From Pontibacter sp. HSC-36F09 (lineage in GTDB: Bacteria > Bacteroidota > Bacteroidia > Cytophagales > Hymenobacteraceae): 64,000 bases of DNA. Where the stretch lies: the NCBI RefSeq assembly GCF_024171605.1, contig NZ_JALKAA010000005.1, positions 186,001 through 250,000 on the forward strand. The letters are read 5' to 3'. Positions 46,496-54,995 of the stretch are shown piece after piece. Position 1 is the stretch's first letter, and the number at the start of each line of letters is the position of its first letter. Position numbers and translations under genes: made by a program. Below the pieces are notes generated by a model that made no database searches, was not told the origin of the DNA, and was given only the letters and a program-made list of their open reading frames with translations.

Positions 46496-47209
46496 ATGGC
46501 TGATTCACAAGTGGCAGACAAAGAAGGGATAAGGGGTAATGGCATCGGCATACGCAACGAACGGTCGCTGCATGCCGCCCTGAAGCAATGGTATGCCCAG
46601 CCCGGCGATTGCTTTGAAGTACCTGTTAGCGGATTTGTGATTGACCTGGTGCGCGGAGAGCAGTTGGTCGAGATACAGACGCGAAATTTCACCGCCATCC
46701 GGCCAAAACTGCAAACCCTTGTACAAGAGCACCGCGTACACATGCTGCACCCGATCACGCTCGAGAAATGGATTGTGCAGGTAGACAAGTCCGGTGGTTC
46801 AATTTTGTCAAGGCGAAAGTCAACTACGAAGGGAGCGCTGACCGACCTGTTCGAAGAGCTCGTACGACTGCCGGAATTAATGACCAATGCCAACTTTTCC
46901 ATTGAATTCCCGCTGATACAGGAAGAGGAAGTGCGCTGCAAAGACGGCAAAGGCAGCAAACGCCGCAAGCGCGAAAGCCTGAAAGACAGAAGGTTGGTTA
47001 GTGTGGTCTCGTCCAGGGTGTTCAGCAAGAGTACCGATTTTCTGGAGTTTCTGCCTCCTACCCTGACCCAGCCCTTTTCGAACAAATGCCTGGCAAAGGC
47101 TACCGGTCTGCCCACGCACCGCTGCAGGCAGATCACCTACTGCCTACGTAAAATGGATGCGATTGTGGTAGTCGGAAAAAGAGGGAATGAGCTGCTCTAC
47201 GAGTGGTAG
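46496..47209 (+). CDS. Putative PD-(D/E)xK-like nuclease with C-terminal winged helix
   Basis: A 237-residue soluble protein. Near the N-terminus: RNERSLHAALKQWY, then FVIDLVRGEQLVEIQTRNF. The pattern Asp 50, Glu 59-x-Gln 61 follows strand spacing of PD-(D/E)xK nucleases with an ExQ variant. The middle is charged (KDGKGSKRRKRESLKDRR). The end, PFSNKCLAKATGLPTHRCRQITYCLRKMDAIVVVGKRGN, resembles a winged helix. The gene stands alone and carries no signal. The fold call is by eye; the protein could be a DNA-binding regulator. I know no named family with confidence. Confidence 0.6.
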   Translation: MADSQVADKEGIRGNGIGIRNERSLHAALKQWYAQPGDCFEVPVSGFVIDLVRGEQLVEIQTRNFTAIRPKLQTLVQEHRVHMLHPITLEKWIVQVDKSGGSILSRRKSTTKGALTDLFEELVRLPELMTNANFSIEFPLIQEEEVRCKDGKGSKRRKRESLKDRRLVSVVSSRVFSKSTDFLEFLPPTLTQPFSNKCLAKATGLPTHRCRQITYCLRKMDAIVVVGKRGNELLYEW

Positions 47210-47308
47210 TGAGTAAAAACAAAACGAAAGCAATCCGGTAAATCCAGAAAAGCATTATATTGTCATACCTTATACGCAATACGAACCTTAACACTAAACT
47301 ATACCCTG

Positions 47309-48733
47309 ATGCCATCCATCACGCCTATTAAGACCGACGAAGCTGCTTCACAGTCTACAGAATCAACGCGGGACTATAGAAATTATACCTCTCCGCTGAT
47401 CGTCGTTACGCTCCTCTTCTTTATGTGGGGCTTCATTACCTGTATGAACGACATCCTGATCCCGAAACTGCAGGAGGTGTTTACGCTGCAGCTCTGGCAG
47501 GCCATGCTGATCCAGACAGCCTTCTTTGGGGCCTACTTCATTGTGTCGTTCCTCTACTTTATAACTTCCATCGTTAAGGGCGATCCTATCCAGAAGATCG
47601 GGTATAAGAATGGCATCATCATCGGTCTGATCGTGGCAGCCCTGGGCTGCACCCTCTTTTACCCGGCAGCCGAGTTTCATAGCTATGGTCTTTTCCTGAT
47701 GGCTTTGTTTGTACTGGCTTCCGGTATTACGGTACTGCAGATCACGGCCAACCCTTATGTAGCGATTCTGGGTCCGCCCGAAACCTCGTCCAGCCGTATG
47801 AACCTGTCACAGGCACTTAATTCCTTCGGCACCACTATCGCTCCCATCATCGGTGGTTACCTGATCTTCGACCAGGTGGCTTCTGCTCAGATTGATACGG
47901 CGGACTCCGTGAAACTCCCCTACCTGGGACTTGCCGCGCTTTTATTGCTGTTGGCTCTGTTAATTAAGGTGGCAAGACTTCCCCGCCTGGAAGGCAGCGG
48001 TAAAATTGAAACCGGCGCTGTGGCTATGAAGCATCCGCATCTGGTGTTGGGCATTATCTGTATCTTCATGTATGTGGGCGGTGAAGTAAGCATAGGCAGT
48101 GCCCTGATCAACTACATTAAACTACCGCAGATCACAGGCCTGACCGAATCGGAGGCGAAGCATTACCTGGCCTTCTATTGGGGAGGTGCCATGATCGGTC
48201 GCTTTTTCGGGGCTGTCGCCTTGAGCACCCTGAAGCAAACCGGCAAGTATGCTGTGATCGGCTTGATCGCTCTGGTCACTTTTTTTACAGTGTACGTGCT
48301 GTATGACCTCAACGAAGCGCTGATCATTCTCGGATTGATTGCAGTAAACGTGCTGGTGCTCTTGCTTGCCCGCTTTATACCTAACCGCACCGTAGGTCTG
48401 TTTGCCATGGCCGTGATCGGCTTGCTGCTGATTGGCGTGTTGGCGGAAGGTTCGCTGGCTATGTGGGCGATCATCGCCATCGGTCTGTTCAACTCCATCA
48501 TGTTCCCAACCATCTTTGACCTGGCCATTAAAGGACTCGGCCGCCATACCAGCCAGGGTTCTTCCCTCCTGGTAATGGCCATCGTAGGCGGTGCCATCGT
48601 GCCCCCGCTGCAAGGTCTTTTCGCCGACCTAACCGGCGATCTGCAGCTTTCCTTCATCATCCCGATGATCTGCTACGCTTATATTGTCTATTATGGCTTT
48701 GTTGGGTATAAAGTGAAGGAAGTTAAGGTATAG
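47309..48733 (+). CDS. fucP: Sugar MFS transporter, FucP-like
   Basis: A 474-residue inner-membrane porter with twelve helices, the glucose/galactose or L-fucose:H+ symporter branch. Seen: LIVVTLLFFMWGFITCMNDILIPKLQ, QTAFFGAYFIVSFLYF, ITANPYVAILGPPETSSSRMNLSQALNSFGTTIAPIIGG and AFYWGGAMIGRFFGA. Sugar cannot be told from sequence. Its neighbours include a GH92 mannosidase. It ends AAGGTATAG, so the stop lies in a dispersed motif copy, and a strong terminator follows. Confidence 0.92.
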   Translation: MPSITPIKTDEAASQSTESTRDYRNYTSPLIVVTLLFFMWGFITCMNDILIPKLQEVFTLQLWQAMLIQTAFFGAYFIVSFLYFITSIVKGDPIQKIGYKNGIIIGLIVAALGCTLFYPAAEFHSYGLFLMALFVLASGITVLQITANPYVAILGPPETSSSRMNLSQALNSFGTTIAPIIGGYLIFDQVASAQIDTADSVKLPYLGLAALLLLLALLIKVARLPRLEGSGKIETGAVAMKHPHLVLGIICIFMYVGGEVSIGSALINYIKLPQITGLTESEAKHYLAFYWGGAMIGRFFGAVALSTLKQTGKYAVIGLIALVTFFTVYVLYDLNEALIILGLIAVNVLVLLLARFIPNRTVGLFAMAVIGLLLIGVLAEGSLAMWAIIAIGLFNSIMFPTIFDLAIKGLGRHTSQGSSLLVMAIVGGAIVPPLQGLFADLTGDLQLSFIIPMICYAYIVYYGFVGYKVKEVKV

Positions 48734-48755
48734 GGCCCTGATAATGCACATTGAG

Positions 48756-48788
48756 AAAAAGACCGCAGGTAAACCTGCGGTCTTTTTT
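48756..48788 (+). terminator. Terminator after sugar porter gene
   Basis: Stem AAAAAGACCGCAGGT and ACCTGCGGTCTTTTT around AA, with a following T run. Confidence 0.93.
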
Positions 48789-48807
48789 TGTCTGAATTAG
48801 GATTTAC

Positions 48808-49179
48808 AGAGGGCCCCTACCCCCACGGATTTACAGGATTTTCATGCACGATTGACATCCCCCTGCCCCCTTCAAAGGGGGACTTTTGGCCATTACCATT
48901 AAACAGCTACAGCATAGTGGCAAACGCCGTTTAGGCTCCTAATGATTTAACCTCCCCCGACCCCTCCTTGTCTAAGGCGCGGAGTCTGATACTACCATAG
49001 CTAAAGGTATAGGCTTCGTCGCATCTGTCAAGACCACCGGCAGGTTTAGCAAGACTTACTTGCACTCTCACTACGAAGCAGAAAACGGTGCCCGGTGCAC
49101 CAATGACGATTTTGTGTTTGAGCGGTCAGCGAGTTTAAAATCGTCTTGTTTTTTTGCATACTGGGGGTAGGGGCCCTCT
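48808..49179. repeat. 372-bp segment bounded by 18-bp perfect inverted repeats
   Basis: AGAGGGCCCCTACCCCCA at 48808-48825 has its exact reverse complement at 49162-49179. Between lie no open frame, a CCCCCTTCAAAGGGGG hairpin (about 48866-48882), a GACGATTTT...AAAATCGTC stem (49105-49145), one AGGTATA copy and AT/GC-mixed sequence. CCCTACCCCCA recurs at 51850-51860. It could be a non-autonomous element or the remnant of one. Confidence 0.55.
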
Positions 49180-49255
49180 TTCTTTTCATCAAGGAAAAAA
49201 GTGAGGCCCGCCCGGCCAGGGCAAGCTATAAAACAGTAATGGTTGCTATACCTAA

Positions 49256-51574
49256 TCAAGGCGCTACAGCGAAAAGCTTCCTATTAGGCTTACTCCCCAT
49301 GAAAAAGATAATCTTCCCGCCATTCATGATCTCGCCATGCGTCAGGAAAGCGCGATGCACCGGCTTCCCATTCAACTCCATCTTCTGCACATACACATTC
49401 TTATCGCTCTGGCTCTTCACGTCGATGGTGAAGGTCTTGCCGTTCTCCAGGTTGATAGTGGCTGATCTGATGGCTGGACTCGTAATAGCATACTGGTCGG
49501 AGCCGGGGGCAACCGGGTAAAAGCCCAGGGCACTGAAGATGTACCAGGCACTCATCTGGCCGAAGTCGTCGTTGCCGCCCAGGCCGTCGACTGTTGGCTT
49601 GTACATGGCTTTGAGTACCATCCGGGTGCGCTGCTGTGTTTTCCAGGGTTGGTCGGTCCAGTTGTAGAGGAAAGGCACGTGATGTGAAGGCTCGTTGCCG
49701 TGCACGTAGTTACCGATGATGCCTTCGCGGGTTATGTCTTCGGTGTTCTCGAAGTACTTATCCGGCAGCTCCATCGTGAAGAGCGAGTCCAGGCGCTGGG
49801 CAAAGCGGATCTTCCCTCCCATCATCGCGATCATCTGGGCCGGATCGTGTGGCACGTAGAGGCTGTAGTTCCAGGAGTTGCCTTCAATGAAGCCCTGTCC
49901 GTGCGTGTCCAGCGGGTCAAACTCCTTTTTCCAGGTACCATCGCTCAGTTTTGGGCGCATGAAGCCCGATTTGGCGTCGTATACGTTCTTGTAGTTCTGG
50001 GCACGCTTGCTGAATTCCTCGTAGATGTCCTGTCGGTTCAACTTCTTCGCCATTTGGGCAATGCACCAGTCGTCGTAGGCGTACTCCAGTGTTTTTGATA
50101 CGGAAGAACCGTTCTTATCCTCGGGTACATATCCCATCTCCATGTAATATTCCAGTCCGTCGTAATAGCGGGTGCGGGCGGTCTGCACGCAGGCATCCAG
50201 CGCACGGTTCGCATCAAAGTTACCGTTTCCTTTCATCACGGCATCCGCGATCACCGGCACGGAGTGGTAGCCGATCATGCACCAGTTTTCGTTAGCGTAG
50301 TGCGACCACACGGGCAGCATTTTGTGTACGCTCTGATCATAGTGAGCCAGCATGGATTTGATCATGTCGTTGTTGCGGGCGGGCTGCAGAATGTTGAAGA
50401 GCGGGTGCAGCGCCCGGTAGGTATCCCAAAGCGAGAAGCTGGTGTAGTTAGTAAAACCATCAGCCTGGTGCACGTTCATGTCGAGGCCTCTATACCTGGC
50501 GTCCACGTCCATGTAAGTGGTCGGCCCCAGGAAGGCGTGGTACATGGCGGTGTAGAAGTTCACCAAGTCGTCTTTGCCGGCATCCACCACTACTTTGCTG
50601 AGCTCCTTGTTCCAGGCAGCTTGTCCTTCGCTCTTCACCCGCTCAAAATCCCAGTGCGGAATCTCAGCTTTCATGTTGGCCAGAGCGCCTTCGGTACTCA
50701 CCGGCGAGAGCGCAAACTTTATCTTGATCTTCTCTCCTTCTTCAGTCTTAAAATCGAAGTATGCGCGGATCTTTTTGCCGGCAAACTCGGGGAAGTTTTT
50801 GGTCTGATTGAACTTGCGCCAGAAGCCTTTGTATACCTGGGCCTCCGAGTAGTCTTTGTTGCCATACTGGTAAAAAGGCTTGCTGAAGGACATCGCAAAG
50901 TAAACCGTGCGGGTGCGGGCCCAGCCGTTGGTCTGGCGGTAGCCGGTGATCAGGGTATCGTTCTCCACCCGCACAAAAGTCCAGGTGGTTTTGCCGTCGT
51001 AGTTGTAGATGCCCGACATCAAGTCGAGGATGATGTGCGCTTCGTCTGACTTCGGGAAGGTATACTGGTGCATGCCCACGCGGTTGCTGGCCGTGAGCTC
51101 TGCCAGGATGTTGTGGTCGTCGAGCTTCACTTTGTAGTAAGCCGGTTCTGCTACTTCATTTTTATGCGAAAAAGCGGAGCGGTAGCCACTTTCCGGTTTG
51201 TCGGCCGTGCCGGGATTGAGTTGCAGCTTACCGGTAGTCGGTGCGATCAGGAAGTCGCCGAGATCGGAGTGGCCGGTGCCGCTGAAGTGGGTGTGGCTGA
51301 AACCGACAATCGTTTTATCGTCGTACTGGTAGCCGGCGCAGTACTTGTACACGTCCTTATTATACCTGCCATTCACCTCGTAGGGTATCGTATCGGTATC
51401 CGGACTCAGCTGCACCATTCCAAAGGGCACCGTGGCACCCGGATAGGTATGGCCCATTTTGGCGGTGCCGATCATGGGGTTGACATACTTCACCAGGTCA
51501 GGTGTTGAGGACTTCTTCTGGGCGAAGGCCAGAATAGGTATAAACAGGAGAATGGAAAAGGCTATACTTCTCAT
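49256..51574 (-). CDS. GH92 family alpha-mannosidase, secreted
   Basis: A 772-residue exo-alpha-mannosidase-type hydrolase with a signal peptide (residues 1-18, cleavage near AFA). Seen: DLVKYVNPMIGTAKMGHTYPGATVPFGMVQLSPDT, AYDDWCIAQMAKKL, GNEPSHHVPFLYNWT and GNDDFGQMSAWYIFSALGFYPVAPGSDQYAITSPA, all GH92 landmarks. It is calcium-dependent by family knowledge. It acts on mannose-containing glycans in the periplasm or outside. It stands alone, convergent with the fucP-type gene. Several dispersed motif copies lie inside. Confidence 0.95.
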   Translation of the reverse strand: MRSIAFSILLFIPILAFAQKKSSTPDLVKYVNPMIGTAKMGHTYPGATVPFGMVQLSPDTDTIPYEVNGRYNKDVYKYCAGYQYDDKTIVGFSHTHFSGTGHSDLGDFLIAPTTGKLQLNPGTADKPESGYRSAFSHKNEVAEPAYYKVKLDDHNILAELTASNRVGMHQYTFPKSDEAHIILDLMSGIYNYDGKTTWTFVRVENDTLITGYRQTNGWARTRTVYFAMSFSKPFYQYGNKDYSEAQVYKGFWRKFNQTKNFPEFAGKKIRAYFDFKTEEGEKIKIKFALSPVSTEGALANMKAEIPHWDFERVKSEGQAAWNKELSKVVVDAGKDDLVNFYTAMYHAFLGPTTYMDVDARYRGLDMNVHQADGFTNYTSFSLWDTYRALHPLFNILQPARNNDMIKSMLAHYDQSVHKMLPVWSHYANENWCMIGYHSVPVIADAVMKGNGNFDANRALDACVQTARTRYYDGLEYYMEMGYVPEDKNGSSVSKTLEYAYDDWCIAQMAKKLNRQDIYEEFSKRAQNYKNVYDAKSGFMRPKLSDGTWKKEFDPLDTHGQGFIEGNSWNYSLYVPHDPAQMIAMMGGKIRFAQRLDSLFTMELPDKYFENTEDITREGIIGNYVHGNEPSHHVPFLYNWTDQPWKTQQRTRMVLKAMYKPTVDGLGGNDDFGQMSAWYIFSALGFYPVAPGSDQYAITSPAIRSATINLENGKTFTIDVKSQSDKNVYVQKMELNGKPVHRAFLTHGEIMNGGKIIFFMGSKPNRKLFAVAP

Positions 51575-51812
51575 AGAATGGGCTGTCGGTTCGGAAATCA
51601 GGTTAGGATGACGTGTTTAAAGTTAAGGGTTATTTTTAAAATATAGTCCCTTGCTTTGTATGATGCTTTTAACTCAAGATATTTATTACTCAACGTGTCA
51701 TCTCGACAGGATGGAGAGATCTGGAACATTTTAGATGTATGAAAATATTTCGGATTTTCCCGAATTTGGCCCCTGCCCTCCATTGCCATCAGCTTAATTA
51801 TCTAGTATAGCT

Positions 51813-51836
51813 GATTCGGATTTATCAATCCGAATC
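51813..51836. repeat. 10-bp perfect hairpin
   Basis: GATTCGGATT (51813-51822) and AATCCGAATC (51827-51836) with a TATC loop. Part of a series of hairpins in this gap. Confidence 0.75.
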
Positions 51837-51860
51837 CTAATCGAAGGTCCCTACCCCCAA

Positions 51861-51920
51861 CTGTTGCGGGTCTCCAGACCCGCGTGTGTCGGCACACGGG
51901 GATGTGGACATCCCCAACAG
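51861..51920. repeat. Cloverleaf palindrome, three abutting arms
   Basis: Outer stem CTGTTG (51861-51866) and CAACAG (51915-51920). Inside, with no unpaired base, three 16-nt arms: CGGGTCT-CC-AGACCCG, CGTGTGT-CG-GCACACG (one T-G pair) and GGGATGT-GG-ACATCCC. A four-way junction of 60 nt. I know no standard feature with this geometry. Confidence 0.8.
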
Positions 51921-51923
51921 AAA

Positions 51924-51949
51924 TCTTCGGGACATGGATGTCCCGAAGA
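51924..51949. repeat. 12-bp perfect hairpin
   Basis: TCTTCGGGACAT and ATGTCCCGAAGA around GG, three bases after the cloverleaf. Its GGACAT/ATGTCC core is related to arm three of the cloverleaf. Confidence 0.8.
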
Positions 51950-52018
51950 GCACTTGAGAAATCCTGAAGAGCAGTGAGCGGTTGCTTTACACATTCCATT
52001 AACTGTTAGAATTCCTAT

Positions 52019-52098
52019 GTCATTTCGACAATAGGAAAAATCTGAAGCATCGAGCGGACATATAAATAACCCAGATCTCTCCTATCGTCGAGATGACA
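52019..52098. repeat. TGTCATTTCGAC palindromic element, second full copy
   Basis: TGTCATTTCGACAATAGG...AAATCTG (52019-52044) against CAGATCTCTCC...TCGAGATGACA (52071-52098), an imperfect inverted repeat of about 27 bp per arm. Same family as 33430-33544. Confidence 0.75.
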
Positions 52099-52190
52099 GA
52101 AGAGGCTGAGATCACCTCCACATGGTTTCAGCAAATTGACTAAATTGCACCCTCGCTTTTCTATACCTTGTATTTAAATTTGCCCGCCTG

Positions 52191-52745
52191 ATGGATTTTA
52201 TTGCGCTTGATTTTGAAACGGCCACACCGCAACGTGACAGTCCTTGTGAGATAGGTATAACCGTGGTGCGTGACAGACGGATTGTCGAAACGCGGTCCTG
52301 GCTGATCAAGCCATTGTATTACCCCAACTTCAATTCCTTTAACATCGCCGTGCACGGCATCCGGGCGGCCGACGTGAAAGACCAGCCTGATTTTGCAGAG
52401 CTTTGGCCGCAGCTAAAACCCTACCTCGAAAACCAATTGCTGATCGCCCACAATGCGAGCTTCGACATGAGCGTGCTGCGCAAAACGCTCGCTACCTATG
52501 GCATTCCGCTGCCGGAAGCGCGCTATACCTGCAGCCTGAAGTTTTCGAAGAACATCTGGAAAGGGATGCACAAGTACGACCTCAAAACGCTCTGTAACAT
52601 GCACCGCATCGATTTCTTGCATCACCGCGCCGCCTCCGACGCCGATGCCTGCGCCCGGCTCTCGCTAAAGGCCCTCGACCTGACGGGCACCTGCTCAGAA
52701 GAAGAATTCGACGCGCGTATGGGAAGTAAAATTGCCAGGGTATAG
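52191..52745 (+). CDS. DnaQ-like 3'-5' exonuclease
   Basis: A 184-residue DEDDh exonuclease, the epsilon-like fold. Seen: ExoI DFET (D7, E9), ExoII AHNASFDMSVL, ExoIII HHRAASDADACARL. The short length and lack of other domains suggest a stand-alone 3'-5' exonuclease, perhaps for repair or RNA. It begins after the repeat-rich gap. It ends AGGGTATAG, a near-copy of the motif carrying the stop. Confidence 0.9.
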   Translation: MDFIALDFETATPQRDSPCEIGITVVRDRRIVETRSWLIKPLYYPNFNSFNIAVHGIRAADVKDQPDFAELWPQLKPYLENQLLIAHNASFDMSVLRKTLATYGIPLPEARYTCSLKFSKNIWKGMHKYDLKTLCNMHRIDFLHHRAASDADACARLSLKALDLTGTCSEEEFDARMGSKIARV

Positions 52746-52871
52746 CGATTTCGGCTTATAATTTTTAGTTAAAAGAAAGCTGTATTCTACCAGAAATTAT
52801 AATTAATGTGTAATTTAGGTATGGTTTACACCTGAGTAAATGACCTATTCTCTCACACTAACTGTATTACT
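52746..52871. promoter_or_regulatory. Intergenic region with an interrupted palindrome
   Basis: GTGTAA (52808-52813) and TTACAC (52826-52831) face each other 12 bases apart, 40 bp before the SRPBCC start. This is the shape of a regulator operator, but no regulator gene is adjacent. Confidence 0.3.
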
Positions 52872-53753
52872 ATGGAAAAAAATTCAGCGACCGTCACCAT
52901 CAGTGCCAACATAAAAGCACCGGTCACAAAGGTCTGGCAATGCTGGACTGAGCCGCAGCACATCACCAGGTGGAACAATGCCTCCGATGACTGGCATACC
53001 CCACGGGCAGAAAATGACCTCCGGGTGGGCGGCACGTTCCTCTCCAGGATGGAGGCCAGGGAAGGCAGCACGGGCTTCGACTTCAACGGAACTTACACCG
53101 ATGTGCAGCAGCACGAGCGTATTGCCTATACCCTGGAGGACGGCCGGAAAGTCGAGATCAAATTCGAGCCAAATGGGGATGAAACCCGCGTCACGGAGAC
53201 CTTTGACGCAGACCCAAGCCATTCGGTGGAGATGCAACAGGCGGGCTGGCAGGCTATTCTGGATAACTTCAAAAAGTATGTGGAGGCCGCTGCAAAGTCC
53301 CGCACGCTGCATTACGAAATAATCATTTCTGCCCCTGCCGAAAAGGTTTACCGCACCATGCTCGACGAGGAAAAATATAAGATCTGGACCGCTGTTTTTC
53401 ACCCGACATCGCATTACAAAGGCTCCTGGGAAAAAGGCGCTAAAATCCAGTTCCTGGGTCTGGATGAGCAGGGCGTTGCCGGCGGCATGGTCAGCCGGAT
53501 AAATGAGAATATTCCGAACCAGTTTATCAGCATCGAGCACCTGGGCCTGGTGCAGGGCGACACCGAAATCACGAGCGGACCGGAAGTAGCCGAATGGACA
53601 GGTGCGCTGGAGAACTATACCTTTACCGAAAAGCAAGGTGAAACGGTATTGGCCATTGACGTGGACACGAACCAGGAGTACGAAGCCCACTTTTCAGAAA
53701 CCTGGCCTAAGGCGCTGCAGAAAATAAAGGAAATGAGCGAAGCCGGGTCTTAA
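52872..53753 (+). CDS. Tandem SRPBCC (AHSA1-type) protein
   Basis: A 293-residue soluble protein with two START/AHSA1-like domains (about 1-140 and 145-290). Each starts with a typical pattern: ATVTISANIKAPVTKVWQCWTEPQHITRWNNASDDW, and YEIIISAPAEKVYRTMLDEEKYKIWTAVFHPTSHYKGSW. Both end with the helix that follows the sheet. Such domains bind hydrophobic ligands; function unknown. 25 bp separate it from the VOC gene, which suggests one transcript. Confidence 0.85.
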   Translation: MEKNSATVTISANIKAPVTKVWQCWTEPQHITRWNNASDDWHTPRAENDLRVGGTFLSRMEAREGSTGFDFNGTYTDVQQHERIAYTLEDGRKVEIKFEPNGDETRVTETFDADPSHSVEMQQAGWQAILDNFKKYVEAAAKSRTLHYEIIISAPAEKVYRTMLDEEKYKIWTAVFHPTSHYKGSWEKGAKIQFLGLDEQGVAGGMVSRINENIPNQFISIEHLGLVQGDTEITSGPEVAEWTGALENYTFTEKQGETVLAIDVDTNQEYEAHFSETWPKALQKIKEMSEAGS

Positions 53754-53777
53754 CCTTCTAAAACACAAAATAAAATT

Positions 53778-54212
53778 ATGCCAACAGTAAGCACTTACCT
53801 CAACTTCACGAACCAGACCGAGGAAGCTTTCCTTTTCTACAAATCGGTTTTCGGAACCGAGTTTATCGGAAACATTTCCCGCTTTAGCGACATCCCTCCT
53901 TCCAAGGACATGCCTCCTATACCTGAAGCCGACAAAAATCTGATCATGAACATCGGTTTGCCGATACTGGGCGGGCACTTGCTCATGGGAACGGATGCGC
54001 CTGAATCGATGGGTTTCCGGCTCACGAAGGGCAACAATGTGTACATTACCCTGCACCCTGACTCCCGCGAGGAAACGGAGCGCCTGTTCAAGGCACTATC
54101 CGAGGGCGGCAAAGTAGAACAGGAACTGCAGGATATGTTCTGGGGCGACTACTACGGCAGTTGCGAAGACAAATTCGGAGTCCACTGGATGTTCAACTGC
54201 GATCAGAAGTAA
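53778..54212 (+). CDS. VOC family protein, PhnB-like
   Basis: A 144-residue VOC protein of the PhnB/DUF1428-like group: VSTYLNFTNQTEEAFLFYKSVFGTEF, the middle LPILGGHLLMGTDAPESMGF, and GSCEDKFGVHWMFNCDQK at the end. Family members often sit beside AHSA1-type proteins, as here. No known substrate. A terminator follows. Confidence 0.88.
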   Translation: MPTVSTYLNFTNQTEEAFLFYKSVFGTEFIGNISRFSDIPPSKDMPPIPEADKNLIMNIGLPILGGHLLMGTDAPESMGFRLTKGNNVYITLHPDSREETERLFKALSEGGKVEQELQDMFWGDYYGSCEDKFGVHWMFNCDQK

Positions 54213-54235
54213 TTTCTAACAGAAATCATAAAAGC

Positions 54236-54275
54236 AAAAGAGCCGCTCTTTCAGGTATGGAAGGCGGCTCTTTTC
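54236..54275 (+). terminator. Terminator after VOC gene
   Basis: AAAAGAGCCGC (54236-54246) with GCGGCTCTTTT (54264-54274). It marks the left border of the low-GC island. Confidence 0.85.
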
Positions 54276-54538
54276 AATCATAATTTGAATGTCTTTTGCA
54301 AGTAGGTGTAGCTTTCGGGCATGGCTGGCACGTGTGGGTGTGTCTGCAGGAGTATAAAACAGTTTACAGTATTTATATTAGGAAATTTATATATAATGCT
54401 TTTAAGTAAATTACATATTTGTTATACTTACAACAGGTATAGCTTTACCATGAGTTAACTGATAGATTAAATTCACTAAAAATATTTAAATTAGTTAACG
54501 ATCACTTATTGTGTAGTGTAGCATATTCTTGACAAAAA
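54276..54538. other. AT-rich left flank of the restriction island
   Basis: 263 bp, mostly A and T after 54.36 kb, with one AGGTATA copy. No gene, terminal repeat or integrase-type site was found. Promoter of the island likely here. Confidence 0.4.
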
Positions 54539-54964
54539 ATGATGAAAATTAAGTTATCTATTAATATTATTCTCTTTTTTTCCATTAGTTTAATTAGTTG
54601 CGATTCAGGTTATGCGGATAGCAGTACATTAACTTATGAAGAAGCCAAACTCACAATTGAACAAAACGAAAAGCTTTACCCTCTAAATTTTCTTGATGTG
54701 GATGGCACTTACAGAAAGAATTTTATTGGTGAGTGGGTTCTTGAGGGCAAAATAAATAGTAAAGCTACTTTAGCGAAATATAAAGATGTAGTACTTGATA
54801 TAAGATACTATAGTAAAACAGAAACTCTTTTAGGTAATGATAGAAAAGTTATTTATGACTATTTAGCTCCAGGTTCGAATATAAAATTTAAAATAAAAAC
54901 TTTTGGTCCCAAGGGTGCCCAAACAGTAGGAATTAATGTTGCAGACGCTGCCATAGCAGATTAG
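54539..54964 (+). CDS. Small lipoprotein, FxLYD-like
   Basis: A 141-residue protein with a lipoprotein signal (LISC, Cys 21). The mature part, GEWVLEGKINSKATLAKYKDVVLDIRYYSKTETLLGND and LAPGSNIKFKIKTFGPKG, resembles an FxLYD-type immunoglobulin-like fold. GC content is clearly lower than in the surrounding chromosome, as in the two genes that follow. It lies 31 bp ahead of the McrB-like gene, so it may ride in the same transcript. Link with restriction is unknown. Confidence 0.65.
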   Translation: MMKIKLSINIILFFSISLISCDSGYADSSTLTYEEAKLTIEQNEKLYPLNFLDVDGTYRKNFIGEWVLEGKINSKATLAKYKDVVLDIRYYSKTETLLGNDRKVIYDYLAPGSNIKFKIKTFGPKGAQTVGINVADAAIAD

Positions 54965-54995
54965 TACTTCCGCTAATTTTACGCCCTAATTTTTA

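Larger units (their letters stand above)
51575..52190. other. Repeat-rich non-coding gap
   Basis: 616 bp between divergent genes. It holds a half copy of the TGTCATYTCGAC element (51696-51727), a 10-bp hairpin (51813-51836), the cloverleaf palindrome (51861-51920), a 12-bp hairpin (51924-51949) and a full TGTCATYTCGAC element (52019-52098). No credible gene. The promoter of the exonuclease gene should lie near 52100-52190. Confidence 0.6.

Noticed and set aside
51861..51920. The cloverleaf as a tRNA
   Set aside because: Arms are perfect inverted repeats with 2-nt loops, and there is no anticodon loop, T-loop sequence or acceptor stem of seven pairs.
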